Assembly (NCBI GenBank): GCA_030693515.1 | Contig: JAUYAK010000103.1 | Span: 1 to 63,700, forward strand | From: Opitutaceae bacterium | GTDB taxonomy: Bacteria; Verrucomicrobiota; Verrucomicrobiia; Opitutales; Opitutaceae | DNA: 63,700 nt | Direction of reading: 5' to 3' | Part shown: one piece after another, positions 56,872 through 63,700 of the stretch | Layout: each line of letters opens with the position of its first letter | Position numbering within the stretch: the first letter of the stretch is position 1 | Notes under the pieces: model-generated | Seen by the model: the letters and a program-made list of their open reading frames with translations, nothing else | What the model was told of the DNA's origin: nothing | Database searches by the model: none | Translations under genes and position numbers: made by a program

Positions 56872-57462
56872 ATGACTCCTTCGCCACCACCTGCACACCA
56901 CGACATCGCTCCGGATGCGCTACCGACGCTCGCCGAGTTGGTCGCCAAGGCGCGCTGGCCGAAGCAGCCGAAGACGATGCAGCTTGAGCCGCACCGCGAA
57001 GAACTGCTGCGGCTGCGCCGGGCGGGCGAATCGGTCGCGGTGCTCTGCACCGGCCTGCGCGGCCTCGGCGTCGAAATTTCCGACGAGGCCTTGCGGCAAT
57101 GGCTCAACCGCCATCTCCGCCGGAAACCGGCGAAGCGCGGACGAGCGACGCGCGCCATCGCGCCCCAAGAACCTATGCCGGCATCGCCGCAATCGGAGCC
57201 GGAAGCAGTCGTGCCGAGCGTCGCGGCAGCGGCCGACGATACGGCAGCCGCCGTCGTTGCGCCAACCGCGATTCCGATCGAGGCGGCGCCCGTTTCGCCT
57301 GCACCCGTGGCCGCCGTCAGCGAAGCGCCAGCGTCATCACCTTCGGCTTCGTCACTGCCAAGCGGCGCAGGCCCGGTGTCGGCTGAGCCGGCGAAGCCAT
57401 ACACGCCGTGGAGGAACAATTTCACTCCACTGAGAATCGTCAGCCGCCCGCGTGATCCATGA
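56872..57462 (+). CDS. Hypothetical protein with N-terminal helix-turn-helix-like region and Ala/Pro-rich tail
   Basis: 196 residues. The N-terminal half (about 30-95) contains EPHREELLRLRRAGESVAVLCTGLRGLGVEISDEALRQWLNRHLRRKP, which reads as a helix-turn-helix-like or three-helix DNA-binding unit with a basic end. The rest (about 100-175) is low-complexity Ala/Pro/Ser/Val sequence and the last 20 residues are conserved-looking (KPYTPWRNNFTPLRIVSRPRDP). It is divergent from the relaxase across the repeat region, so it may be an accessory oriT-binding protein. That is inference from position; no family was recognised. Confidence 0.6.
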   Translation: MTPSPPPAHHDIAPDALPTLAELVAKARWPKQPKTMQLEPHREELLRLRRAGESVAVLCTGLRGLGVEISDEALRQWLNRHLRRKPAKRGRATRAIAPQEPMPASPQSEPEAVVPSVAAAADDTAAAVVAPTAIPIEAAPVSPAPVAAVSEAPASSPSASSLPSGAGPVSAEPAKPYTPWRNNFTPLRIVSRPRDP

Positions 57463-57552
57463 AGCGCATGGGACGGTTGGTAGGCGGGCGCTGACTGCAT
57501 GCCTCGTGCATGGCAGCTTTCGTGGGGTTTGCGGAGTCTCCGCAGCGCACAT

Positions 57553-58488
57553 TCAGTTGCGCCAATGTTCGCTCAGGCAATTTTCCTCGGCGACGAAGCG
57601 CTTCGCCATCGGGTCCAGTCCGGCCAAGAGCCGCGTCAGCCGGGCGTGCAACGACCGCCGCACTGCCCGATCGCTGAGGTAACCGGGAGCGCATTCGTTG
57701 AACCAAGTCGCCACCTCCGTTGCCTTGGGTTCGGCACGAAGAGTGAGCATCCGGTAGTGCCCCGGTGCATCCCAGCCCCATTCGTCGGCGCGGGCTTCGC
57801 ACCATTCGGCGATGGTCGCAGCCAGCTTCTTTTTCCTGGCGCCGATGCGAAGCGCCGGAATCGTTTCAACGAAGCGGCCATCAGCTGCGTGGTGTGCCGC
57901 ACACTCGGTTTGCAGCTTGGTGAAGAAGGACCGCCACCACCACGCGGGTTCGATGCGGCTCATCCGTGCGATGGCGGAATCGGTCGCGAGGTCATCGAAA
58001 AAGTCATCGTCCAATCCGCGGGGGCAAGTCTGCGTCCAGTAATCTTGCGCGGCGGCGTGGCGGGCCTGTTCCACGAACGAGGCGTGGCGCGTTCTCGCCG
58101 CGCAGAAGTCGGACTGAAGTCGTTCGACCTCGCCGTCGCGAAATGAAGGTTGGCGATCAGCCCCGCTGACGCGCCGCTGGCGGAAATAAATCTCCAGCGC
58201 GGATTCCATCGCGTGGCGGACGGCGACGTAGGCTGCGCCACCGGTCTGTTCGTGCGCCGGCTCCACGGCTGACTCACGGCGGATCAACGCCTCCAAGGGT
58301 CGGCGACGAAGTTGCTTGTCGCAAATCGCGGCACCGATCTCCGCCACGAAGGGCGCGGCGAGTTCCGGGTGATGCGCCAGGCAGCGCGGCGGCTTCGCAG
58401 CATCAAATGCCCGGCTGACCCGCCAGTCGGTGAAGACTTGCGCCCAGGAGTCGAAGCCGGTGGGAAGCGTAGGTTGCAACGGAGCCAT
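57553..58488 (-). CDS. Hypothetical protein of the mobile island
   Basis: 311 residues from ATG 58488 (MAPLQPTLPTGFDSWAQVFTDWRVSRAF); the frame stays open to 58815 but the extension crosses highly palindromic DNA and is unlikely to be coding. Not recognised. It is rich in Arg, Ala and Trp, mostly helical in pattern, with segments such as RIEPAWWWRSFFTKLQTECAAHHAADGRF and EWCEARADEWGWDAPGHYRMLTLRAEPKATEVATWFNECAPG. No signal peptide or membrane helix. Between the relaxase cluster and the regulator genes, it probably belongs to the same element. Confidence 0.6.
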   Translation of the reverse strand: MAPLQPTLPTGFDSWAQVFTDWRVSRAFDAAKPPRCLAHHPELAAPFVAEIGAAICDKQLRRRPLEALIRRESAVEPAHEQTGGAAYVAVRHAMESALEIYFRQRRVSGADRQPSFRDGEVERLQSDFCAARTRHASFVEQARHAAAQDYWTQTCPRGLDDDFFDDLATDSAIARMSRIEPAWWWRSFFTKLQTECAAHHAADGRFVETIPALRIGARKKKLAATIAEWCEARADEWGWDAPGHYRMLTLRAEPKATEVATWFNECAPGYLSDRAVRRSLHARLTRLLAGLDPMAKRFVAEENCLSEHWRN

Positions 58489-58538
58489 TATATCATGGCA
58501 GGCAATTCGGGCCGGAAACCGGCCGCTGACCGGCACCG

Positions 58539-58591
58539 GGAACAAGGTCGCGCCGGGCTCTGCGTTGCTCCGCCCGGCGCGACCCTGTTCC
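58539..58591. repeat. 20-bp inverted repeat with 13-base loop
   Basis: Arms 58539-58558 and 58572-58591 are complementary at 19 of 20 positions (core GGTCGCGCCGGGC). The stem is very GC-rich. It lies just upstream of the 57553-58488 gene. It may act at the RNA level or as a cruciform or single-strand origin. Confidence 0.8.
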
Positions 58592-58619
58592 TCCGAAGGC
58601 CGGTGGGGGCCCGGAAACG

Positions 58620-58707
58620 GCCACGGGAGGCCGGGGCCGGAGCGCTGCGCTCGCGACCGCTCCGCCTGCGGCTCCGTCGGTCGCGTCCGGCCCCGACCAC
58701 CCGTGGC
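58620..58707. repeat. Nested cruciform: 22-bp outer stem with inner stems
   Basis: Outer arms 58620-58641 and 58686-58707 pair at 20 of 22 positions. Inside, 58652-58659 (CGCGACCG) pairs perfectly with 58678-58685, and a short CCGC/GCGG pairs within that. A three-tier structure of this kind is unusual and not explained by a terminator, as no U-run follows. Confidence 0.75.
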
Positions 58708-58855
58708 TCGTCCGGCGGGCGGCGGAATCGCGCTCCACGGATCGAAAATTGGCCTCACGCGCTGGGCCGTTCCGCAGCCGCTGGTTCGCGGCAATTTGGC
58801 GAGCACGCGAACCAAAGTTGCCTGCGCGGGAGGATCGAGGGTGCAGGTGGCGTCA

Positions 58856-58893
58856 CAAAAAACCGCCGTCTCGACCCCTCGAGACGGCGTTTT
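58856..58893 (-). terminator. Rho-independent terminator after the XRE gene
   Basis: A perfect 11-bp stem (58864-58874 with 58879-58889; CGCCGTCTCGA) closes a CCCC loop. On the minus strand it is followed by a run of six T; on the plus strand by four T. It lies about 170 bases after the stop of the minus-strand regulator gene, so it likely ends that transcript and may work in both directions. Confidence 0.8.
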
Positions 58894-59065
58894 GACCTAA
58901 CACCAAGCAAACCTTTTTAAGACTGACGGTGGAAAGACGCGGCAGCCGCCATCCCGTTCAATCACTGCGGAAAATTGACCAGAATGTCTTCGGTCTCGCC
59001 GGCCAGCGAGGTGGTTTTCGATTCGTGGTCCGTGGCGCCAAGGGCGAACAGCGTCCGCGGAGGGG

Positions 59066-59293
59066 CTATTCCAAACCGAAGAGGCGGAGCAGCGGCACGC
59101 GGACTGCGCGGGCGAGTTCGACCGCCTCGAAGTCTCCGACCCAGCGGGTGCCGGCCTCGATGCGGGCAATCGTGAACCGATCGATATCCCAGCCTTGGCG
59201 CTGGCACCGGGCTGCAAGTTCCTGCTGAGAGAGGCCGAGTTGGTTCCGGATGCGTCTCACCTGTTGACCAACGAGATTTTTCCGTTTCGGCAT
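59066..59293 (-). CDS. XRE-family helix-turn-helix regulator
   Basis: 75 residues from ATG 59293 (MPKRKNLVGQQVRRIRNQLGLSQQELAARC); an ATG at 59311 would add six residues. The helix-turn-helix is clear: RIRNQLGLSQQELAARCQRQGWDIDRFTIARIEAG. The end is VPLLRLFGLE, typical of small Xre/Cro-like repressors. It probably represses genes of the mobile element. It is transcribed toward the palindromic region and ended by the hairpin at 58856-58893. Confidence 0.85.
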   Translation of the reverse strand: MPKRKNLVGQQVRRIRNQLGLSQQELAARCQRQGWDIDRFTIARIEAGTRWVGDFEAVELARAVRVPLLRLFGLE

Positions 59294-59436
59294 CTGTGCG
59301 TGTTTGAGCACATGAGCCTACTGGAATTATGAATGGCCGGGTGTGCGCGAATGCGCAACAATGGGGTGGACGGCGCGGGCCTGTCAGGTGAAGCTTGGAT
59401 TGCATGATACCTGGCAAACTTCAGGATTCAGGGGCG

Positions 59437-59838
59437 ATGAAGCCTTCCTTGCGCGTTCTTTGCGTCGACGACGACATGGCCCACGGCGATCGGTTGATCC
59501 GGCTCTTTTCCACCGCCGGCCATGCGGTCGAGCATCTGGCGGACGGATTGGATGCGTGGGACAAGCTTTCGCGGGATATTGAATATTTCGATGTGGTGAT
59601 CACCGAAAATCATCTGCCCGGCCTGAACGGTTTGGGCGTGGTGGAAGTATTGCGGGCCGCAAACTATCGGGGGCGGATCGTCGTGCACAGCGGCAGCGTC
59701 ACTCTCGAGGAGACGGTGGACTATCGGGCGCAGCGCGTGGATGCGATGGTTACGAAGTGCGGGATCGACGTCGAACTGTTGCGAACGGTGGAGGCACTGC
59801 CACCGCGCGAGCGGGGAGCGGCTTCGGGCGGGGAATAA
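59437..59838 (+). CDS. Stand-alone receiver-domain protein with Glu in place of the phospho-acceptor Asp
   Basis: 133 residues from ATG 59437; an upstream ATG (59395) would add 14 residues. One CheY-like receiver domain: acidic pocket VDDD (10-13), then FDVVITE57NHLPGLNG, where the normal acceptor Asp is Glu57, the Ser of VVHSGS, and Lys in MVTKCG at the usual Lys position. No output domain is present. Glu at this site often mimics phosphorylation, so the protein may be permanently active, or it may be a non-phosphorylated pseudo-receiver. It is not next to a kinase. The C-terminal tail PPRERGAASGGE is probably disordered. Confidence 0.85.
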   Translation: MKPSLRVLCVDDDMAHGDRLIRLFSTAGHAVEHLADGLDAWDKLSRDIEYFDVVITENHLPGLNGLGVVEVLRAANYRGRIVVHSGSVTLEETVDYRAQRVDAMVTKCGIDVELLRTVEALPPRERGAASGGE

Positions 59839-60226
59839 TCACTCTCCGGAGTGCGTGACGAGCCGTGGTCGCAGGATGCACGCGTGCCGCTCGGTTTTTT
59901 TTGCGGGCGGGAGTCGCGAGGCGTTTTGAACAGGGTGCGTGCGGGCTTTTTCAAACCGGCTGTGAAGGGGCGATTTTGTGGAGTGGGCTCGGCTCGGTTG
60001 GAGTCGGCGGACCTCCGCGCGTCGATCCCTGCGACGCTTTGCCACGCCCCGTCCCGCGTCGGGCGCAGGCGGGGCTATCTGGGGCGACTTCGCCCCAGCC
60101 CCCGGTGCCGCGTTGAAATCCAACGGCGGGCTGAGCGCACATCGGACAGCTTCCATGTGCGCTGCGTGGCATGGTCAGCTCGCGGGTGGGGCATTACTTC
60201 AGCGGCGAACGAATTCATTCATCGCG
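59839..60226. other. Intergenic region with a GC-rich hairpin
   Basis: 388 bases without a clear gene. A perfect 9-bp inverted repeat CTGGGGCGA/TCGCCCCAG occurs at 60079-60098, extendable by four G-C pairs past a small bulge. No T-run follows, so it is not a typical terminator. Otherwise nothing is recognised. Confidence 0.45.
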
Positions 60227-60673
60227 ATGGAACCACCCTCCGCAACGGCATCGGCGCCGGTCGCATCCGGCAAAAGACTACCGGCTGCGCCGTCGCCCTT
60301 TGATCCCGCGCGCTTCAATCACTTGAGCGAAGCAGAAATCCTCCAACGCATCGGCGAGTTGCTGGCGACCGCGTTGGTTCGAAGCGGGCGATTGCGTCGA
60401 GGGCCGGCCGCACCGGCGGGCAGTTCCGCATCGGTCGCTGCCACGCGCCTTGATCCGTTGGATTTGATTGGCGATCCAATCGAGCGGCGGCTCGCGCGTT
60501 TTCTCCAACACGCGGGGCCGACCGCGCCGCGCGATTTGGCCGCCACTTTGAACCTCACCCGCCGCACGACGGCCCGGAAACTGACGCACCTGCGGACCAA
60601 CGGCGTTTGTGAGGTGATCGGAAAAACCAAGACCGCACGTTACCAGCTGCGCACCGATCATGGCCGCAATTGA
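60227..60673 (+). CDS. Small winged-helix DNA-binding protein
   Basis: 148 residues from ATG 60227 (MEPPSATASAPVASGKRLP); the frame is open further upstream but that part is Arg/Ala-rich and overlaps the hairpin. The C-terminal 60 residues form a winged-helix pattern: RRLARFLQHAGPTAPRDLAATLNLTRRTTARKLTHLRTNGVCEVIGKTKTARYQL, like MarR/ArsR-type or replication-initiation wings. The N-terminal part (FNHLSEAEILQRIGELLATALVRSG) is helical. It lies 83 bases before the hipB-like gene on the same strand and may regulate it. Confidence 0.7.
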   Translation: MEPPSATASAPVASGKRLPAAPSPFDPARFNHLSEAEILQRIGELLATALVRSGRLRRGPAAPAGSSASVAATRLDPLDLIGDPIERRLARFLQHAGPTAPRDLAATLNLTRRTTARKLTHLRTNGVCEVIGKTKTARYQLRTDHGRN

Positions 60674-60756
60674 AACGGGTTTCGCGGTAAGAGAAGGTGT
60701 CGCATAACTACCAACATAGTGTTTGAAATATGCATAAATTGCGCTCTACTGCCAAA

Positions 60757-61059
60757 ATGCTAGCATTAAAAACGGAACTGGAGGTAGCCCAAGAGCTGGC
60801 TGCCAGAGTGCGCACGACGCGCCTGCAACTCGGCTGGTCGCAGGATGAACTCGCGCGTCGGGCCGGGCTGCGGCCGGCCACCTATCGCCTGTTCGAACAG
60901 ACCGGGCGGATCGCGCTGTTGCGCCTGTTGCGTGTGCTCTCGGTTTTGGATCGTTTGCGCGACGTCGACCAGGTGTGTGCGCCCAACGATGCGCCGCGTT
61001 CCCTGGATGAACTGCTCGCGCCGAAGCGGCAGCGCGGACGGAGGATCAAACATGCTTAA
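60757..61059 (+). CDS. hipB: HipB-like antitoxin, XRE-family helix-turn-helix
   Basis: 100 residues from ATG 60757; an ATG at 60730 is possible, but the stretch 60690-60750 is AT-rich and probably holds the promoter. Helix-turn-helix: ELAARVRTTRLQLGWSQDELARRAGLRPATYRLFEQTG, followed by a helical dimerisation part and a basic tail (PKRQRGRRIKHA). Its last 8 bases overlap the start of the HipA gene, the usual arrangement for hipBA. It should bind and neutralise HipA and autoregulate the operon by binding the upstream region. Confidence 0.87.
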   Translation: MLALKTELEVAQELAARVRTTRLQLGWSQDELARRAGLRPATYRLFEQTGRIALLRLLRVLSVLDRLRDVDQVCAPNDAPRSLDELLAPKRQRGRRIKHA

Positions 61060-62371
61060 CGTCGCGTATCACGGACAGCAGGTCGGTCGATTGGTCGAGG
61101 GCAACGGCCGGATCTTTTTCGAATACGATCCGCAATGGCTCGCGCAGGGCCACGAGCTTTCGCCGCTGCATCTGCCGCGGAAGCCGGGCGTGCAGTATCA
61201 CCACGCCAAGAGCTTCGACGGCCTGCCCGGACTGTTTCACGATTCGCTGCCCGACTCGTGGGGCGCAAAACTCATGGCGATGCGCTTTGCGGAGAAGGGC
61301 ATCAAACCGAACAAGGTGACGCCGCTGATGCGGCTCGCCTACGTCGGTCAGCGGGGCATGGGCGCGTTGACCTATGAGCCGGCGTGGCCCGAACCCGGTG
61401 CTTCACCCCGTTTGCAGCAAACCAAACTGCTCATGCTGGAGCGCGAGGCCCGCGCCGTCATGACCGGATCCACCGGAACGGTGCTGGCGCATTTGGTCGA
61501 GGCCGGCGGCACGGCCGGGGGCGCCTATCCCAAAGTCGTGATCGCGGTCAACGACCTCGTGCCCGGCGAAGTTTTTTACGGGGCCGGTGAGTATCCGGCC
61601 GGTTACACCCCGTGGCTCGTGAAGTTTGACCTGAGCGCCAACAACGCGACCGGGCCGATGGAGCACGCCTACGCGGCGATGGCCCGCGCGGCTGGCATCG
61701 CGCTGCCGGAAACGCGGCTGTTTACGGTGCCGGATCGCACCGGCACCGTGCGCCGGCATTTCGGGGTGCAGCGGTTCGATCGCGACGGCGGCGAGCGCAT
61801 CCACGTGCATTCCTTTGCCGGCATCGCCCACAAGGACCCCGACAAGTGCGACTATCGCGATCTCTTGCTGGTGGCGAAGGCGCTGACGCGCGACATGGAC
61901 CAGGTGGCCGAGGGCGTGCGGCGGATGATCTTCAACGTTGTGGCCAGCAATCGCGACGACCACGGCAAAAACCACGCCTTCGTTTACCGACGGGGCGATT
62001 GGACGTTTTCGCCCGCGTTCGACTTGGTCTTCGTCTCGCCGACCGTGCAGTCGATGCGGGGAATGGGGATCGGCGGTGAGTGGCGCGCGCCGACCTTGGC
62101 GCAGATTTCCGGCGTGGCGCAGGACGCCGGCGCGGAATCGAAGGCAATCCGGTCGATCACCGAGCAAGTCGCGGCGGCGGTTCAACGCTGGCCGCGTTTT
62201 GCGGAGGAAGCCGCGGTGCCGGCAGAAGAGATCGAGCGCGTGCGCGGTGTGCTGGCCGCACAACGCGAGTCGCTCGCGCTGCGAAATGTGATTGCGACCC
62301 CACCGTCGGTGGCGGTCCGGCCGGACGGGACGCGCCAGCGGCGCCAGTCGCGGGGGATTTCGCCGGGTTGA
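61052..62371 (+). CDS. hipA: HipA-family serine/threonine kinase toxin
   Basis: 439 residues from ATG 61052. The N-terminal HipA_N couple (VAYHGQQVGRLVEGNGRIFFEYDPQWL, GLPGLFHDSLPDSWGAKLM) and the kinase domain are complete. Catalytic loop N300-R-D302-D-H-G-K-N307 and the metal-binding FDL (Asp324) are present, with EHAYAAMARAAGIALPETRLF before them. HipA phosphorylates a target such as an aminoacyl-tRNA synthetase and causes growth arrest or persistence until HipB inhibits it. Its toxin-antitoxin arrangement suggests stabilisation of the mobile island. No phosphorylation target is evident from the sequence. Confidence 0.93.
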   Translation: MLNVAYHGQQVGRLVEGNGRIFFEYDPQWLAQGHELSPLHLPRKPGVQYHHAKSFDGLPGLFHDSLPDSWGAKLMAMRFAEKGIKPNKVTPLMRLAYVGQRGMGALTYEPAWPEPGASPRLQQTKLLMLEREARAVMTGSTGTVLAHLVEAGGTAGGAYPKVVIAVNDLVPGEVFYGAGEYPAGYTPWLVKFDLSANNATGPMEHAYAAMARAAGIALPETRLFTVPDRTGTVRRHFGVQRFDRDGGERIHVHSFAGIAHKDPDKCDYRDLLLVAKALTRDMDQVAEGVRRMIFNVVASNRDDHGKNHAFVYRRGDWTFSPAFDLVFVSPTVQSMRGMGIGGEWRAPTLAQISGVAQDAGAESKAIRSITEQVAAAVQRWPRFAEEAAVPAEEIERVRGVLAAQRESLALRNVIATPPSVAVRPDGTRQRRQSRGISPG

Positions 62372-62405
62372 CGCGCTCAATTCCGAACCAAATCAAGCCA
62401 CCGTC

Positions 62406-62648
62406 ATGGTTGCGCCGATCCATTTCCACCGCCGTTGGTTGATCAAGAACGGCACCTTGCCACCCGGTCATCCCTGCGCCGATGAACCCGCCGACGGCTA
62501 CTACCGTTCTGAGTCCGACGCGAAAAAAGCGAAGAAGACCATGGTTTCTTGTTACGGGATTTCAGCGAGCAAACTCATCGTCGCTTGCGAGGATAGTTCA
62601 ACCCGGCCGAGCGACACCGAGCCGAGGCCAGGTGACTCGCCCGCATAG
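62406..62648 (+). CDS. Small hypothetical protein
   Basis: 80 residues (MVAPIHFHRRWLIKNGTLPPG ... YYRSESDAKKAKKTMVSCYGISASKLIV). Not recognised. No signal peptide or membrane helix; the pattern is mixed with a basic middle. It lies between hipA and the phosphoesterase on the same strand, 34 bases after hipA. Confidence 0.5.
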   Translation: MVAPIHFHRRWLIKNGTLPPGHPCADEPADGYYRSESDAKKAKKTMVSCYGISASKLIVACEDSSTRPSDTEPRPGDSPA

Positions 62649-62672
62649 GCAGGCGTGGAATCGCTCCCACCG

Positions 62673-63368
62673 ATGCGCATCCTGCACGTCACCGATTTTC
62701 ATTTTCGCGAGCCGTGGTTTCATTGGCTCGCGGCGCAGGCGATGCGCTACGACGTATGCTGCTTCAGTGGCGACCTCTTGAATATGTTCCCCGGGAGTCG
62801 TATCGGTCTGCGACCGCAAGCTCGCTGGGTGCGGGATTGGCTGAGGGAGTTTCCTGGACGGCTTTACGCCTGCACCGGCAACCACGATTGGTGGCCCAGC
62901 GATGACCGGGTGGTGGACAACGATGCCGACGGCGGATGGCTGCGGAAGGCCGCGCGGCCCGGCGTGATGGTCGACGGGGCGTCGGAGTGCCGCGACGGTT
63001 ATCGTTTTGTGTGTTGTCCGTGGGCACACACGCCTGCGGTCGAAGGCACGGAACCGACGGTGTTGCTGGTTCACGCGCCGCCGCTGGCGACGCCGGTGTC
63101 GTCGGACCTGGGCCGGGAAGTGGGCGACCCTGACGTTGCCGTTGCGGTCGGGCAATTGCCACCGGGCAGCCTGGTGCTGTCAGGGCACATCCACGATCCC
63201 CGGCGGTGGCACGCCCGGGTCGGTCACGCGTGGTGCTTCAATCCGGGAGTCGATCGCAGCCGCGACGTGCCGAATCACATCGTCATCGATACCACTGCAA
63301 AGGAGGCCACGTTTCGCGGCTGGGGCCACGAAATCGGTCCGGTTCGATGGACCGACGTTCGCGGGTAG
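62673..63368 (+). CDS. Calcineurin-like metallophosphoesterase
   Basis: 231 residues from ATG 62673 (MRILHVTDFHF); a GTG at 62655 is an alternative. All five metallophosphoesterase motifs are visible: Asp8-x-His10, Gly-Asp34 (FSGDLL), GNHD (69-72), VHAPP and SGHIH. The length fits the single-domain bacterial phosphodiesterases of this family that act on nucleotides, DNA or phospholipids. It lies 24 bases after the small hypothetical gene on the same strand. The substrate is unknown. Confidence 0.9.
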   Translation: MRILHVTDFHFREPWFHWLAAQAMRYDVCCFSGDLLNMFPGSRIGLRPQARWVRDWLREFPGRLYACTGNHDWWPSDDRVVDNDADGGWLRKAARPGVMVDGASECRDGYRFVCCPWAHTPAVEGTEPTVLLVHAPPLATPVSSDLGREVGDPDVAVAVGQLPPGSLVLSGHIHDPRRWHARVGHAWCFNPGVDRSRDVPNHIVIDTTAKEATFRGWGHEIGPVRWTDVRG

Positions 63369-63394
63369 CGTCGGCGATGCGCCCGTCAGTTGCG

Positions 63395-63612
63395 GGCCGG
63401 GTCTGCGTTTTCGATGACAGCAAAGCGCCGCAGTTGCTCGGCGTGTGGTAGCTCCGGTGCTGGCCGCGCTGCCCATCGGGGCGACGCTGCGCTCGGACAA
63501 CGTGGACGGATTTGTGCGGCTGCTGGAAACGAGTTTTCACGTGACGGTCGAACGCCGGGGCGATGGCGTGATCGTGCTGCGGCAGGTTTCGGCGCCACCG
63601 AAACCCCGCTGA
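63395..63612 (+). pseudogene. C-terminal remnant of a FecR-family protein
   Basis: Around 63396-63450 the frame VAGRVCVFDDSKAPQLLGVW ends at a TAG. In another frame, 63451-63612 reads PIGATLRSDNVDGFVRLLETSF and ends with TGA at 63610. Both match the late part of FecR proteins; compare LRADNTDALLQLLAADHAIEI in the 51404-52294 protein. There is no FecR N-terminus, membrane helix or sigma factor before it, so only the 3' end of a FecR gene, with a frameshift, survives. Confidence 0.65.
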
Positions 63613-63662
63613 TTCTCAGGGCGGGAGGAAAATCCCTGACCTGACTGATTTCCGCCGACTCG

Positions 63663-63691
63663 TTGACGCCAGGGCGGAAGTTTCCTGTTAC
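63663..63691 (+). promoter_or_regulatory. Possible sigma-70-type promoter at the right edge
   Basis: TTGACG (63663-63668) and TGTTAC (63686-63691) with a 17-base spacer. Its position after a FecR remnant suggests a downstream receptor gene outside the window. Weak similarity; may be chance. Confidence 0.2.
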
Positions 63692-63700
63692 ATTTGACCA

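Larger units (their letters stand above)
58489..59065. other. 577-base non-coding region rich in palindromes
   Basis: No convincing gene. It contains a 20-bp stem (58539-58591), a larger nested cruciform (58620-58707) and a terminator-like hairpin (58856-58893). The remainder shows nothing recognisable. Confidence 0.6.

Noticed and set aside
58489-58815. N-terminal extension of the 57553 gene
   Set aside because: Reads through two large palindromes and is Arg/Pro-rich; the ATG at 58488 gives a normal protein start.

Overview
This window is GC-rich chromosomal DNA that looks like a member of the Verrucomicrobiota, most probably an Opitutaceae-type organism. The evidence is the combination of very large TonB-dependent receptors (TBDRs), many Cys-type sulfatases, ECF sigma/FecR pairs, a planctomycete-type cytochrome (PSCyt1/DUF1549/DUF1553) next to a DUF1501 protein, and a sigma factor of the Rhodopirellula/Verrucomicrobium type. 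No rRNA, tRNA or CRISPR array was seen. The lineage is inferred from gene content only.

Layout. (1) About 0.1-12.1 kb, minus strand: an ECF sigma factor, FecR and a TBDR with an STN domain, followed by an esterase, an unusual in-frame fusion of a sulfatase with a whole TBDR, a sugar-isomerase-like TIM barrel, and the stump of a PVC-type dehydrogenase. (2) 12.3-13.4 kb, plus strand: a truncated transposase with an N-terminal DruA/DUF4338 domain. (3) 13.6-18.0 kb, minus strand: a GH29 alpha-L-fucosidase coupled to a TBDR. (4) 18.5-24.9 kb, plus strand: a second sigma factor, a FecR-LamG protein, the PSCyt1 protein and the DUF1501 protein. A perfect 20-bp inverted repeat lies in the divergent region between (3) and (4). 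(5) 24.9-39.1 kb, plus strand: TBDR, sulfatase, alpha/beta hydrolase, TBDR, a chimeric pseudogene, a BASS-family transporter, an aminoglycoside-phosphotransferase-like gene broken by an amber codon, and an HpcH/HpaI aldolase. (6) 39.1-39.85 kb: a scar holding a 209-bp near-identical copy of part of the 24.9-kb TBDR. (7) 39.85-52.8 kb, minus strand: a third sigma/FecR/TBDR set, an SGNH-type esterase, four sulfatases mostly joined by ATGA overlaps, a rhamnosidase stump and sulfatase crumbs. (8) 53.3-63.6 kb: an island with a MobF (TrwC-like) relaxase, a candidate oriT, highly palindromic DNA, small DNA-binding proteins, a response-regulator-like protein with Glu at the phosphorylation site, a hipBA toxin-antitoxin pair, a metallophosphoesterase and a FecR remnant.

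Working together, regions 1, 3, 5 and 7 look like systems for capturing and degrading sulfated, fucose- and probably rhamnose-containing polysaccharides. TBDRs import oligosaccharides, periplasmic sulfatases, esterases and the fucosidase trim them, and ECF/FecR pairs sense the substrate through the STN domains. The standout feature is the sulfatase-TBDR fusion. Its linker shares a roughly 64-bp in-frame repeat with the linker of the neighbouring STN-TBDR, which suggests N-terminal domains of TBDRs are exchanged at this linker. The many stumps, chimeras and duplicated pieces indicate recent reshuffling of these loci.
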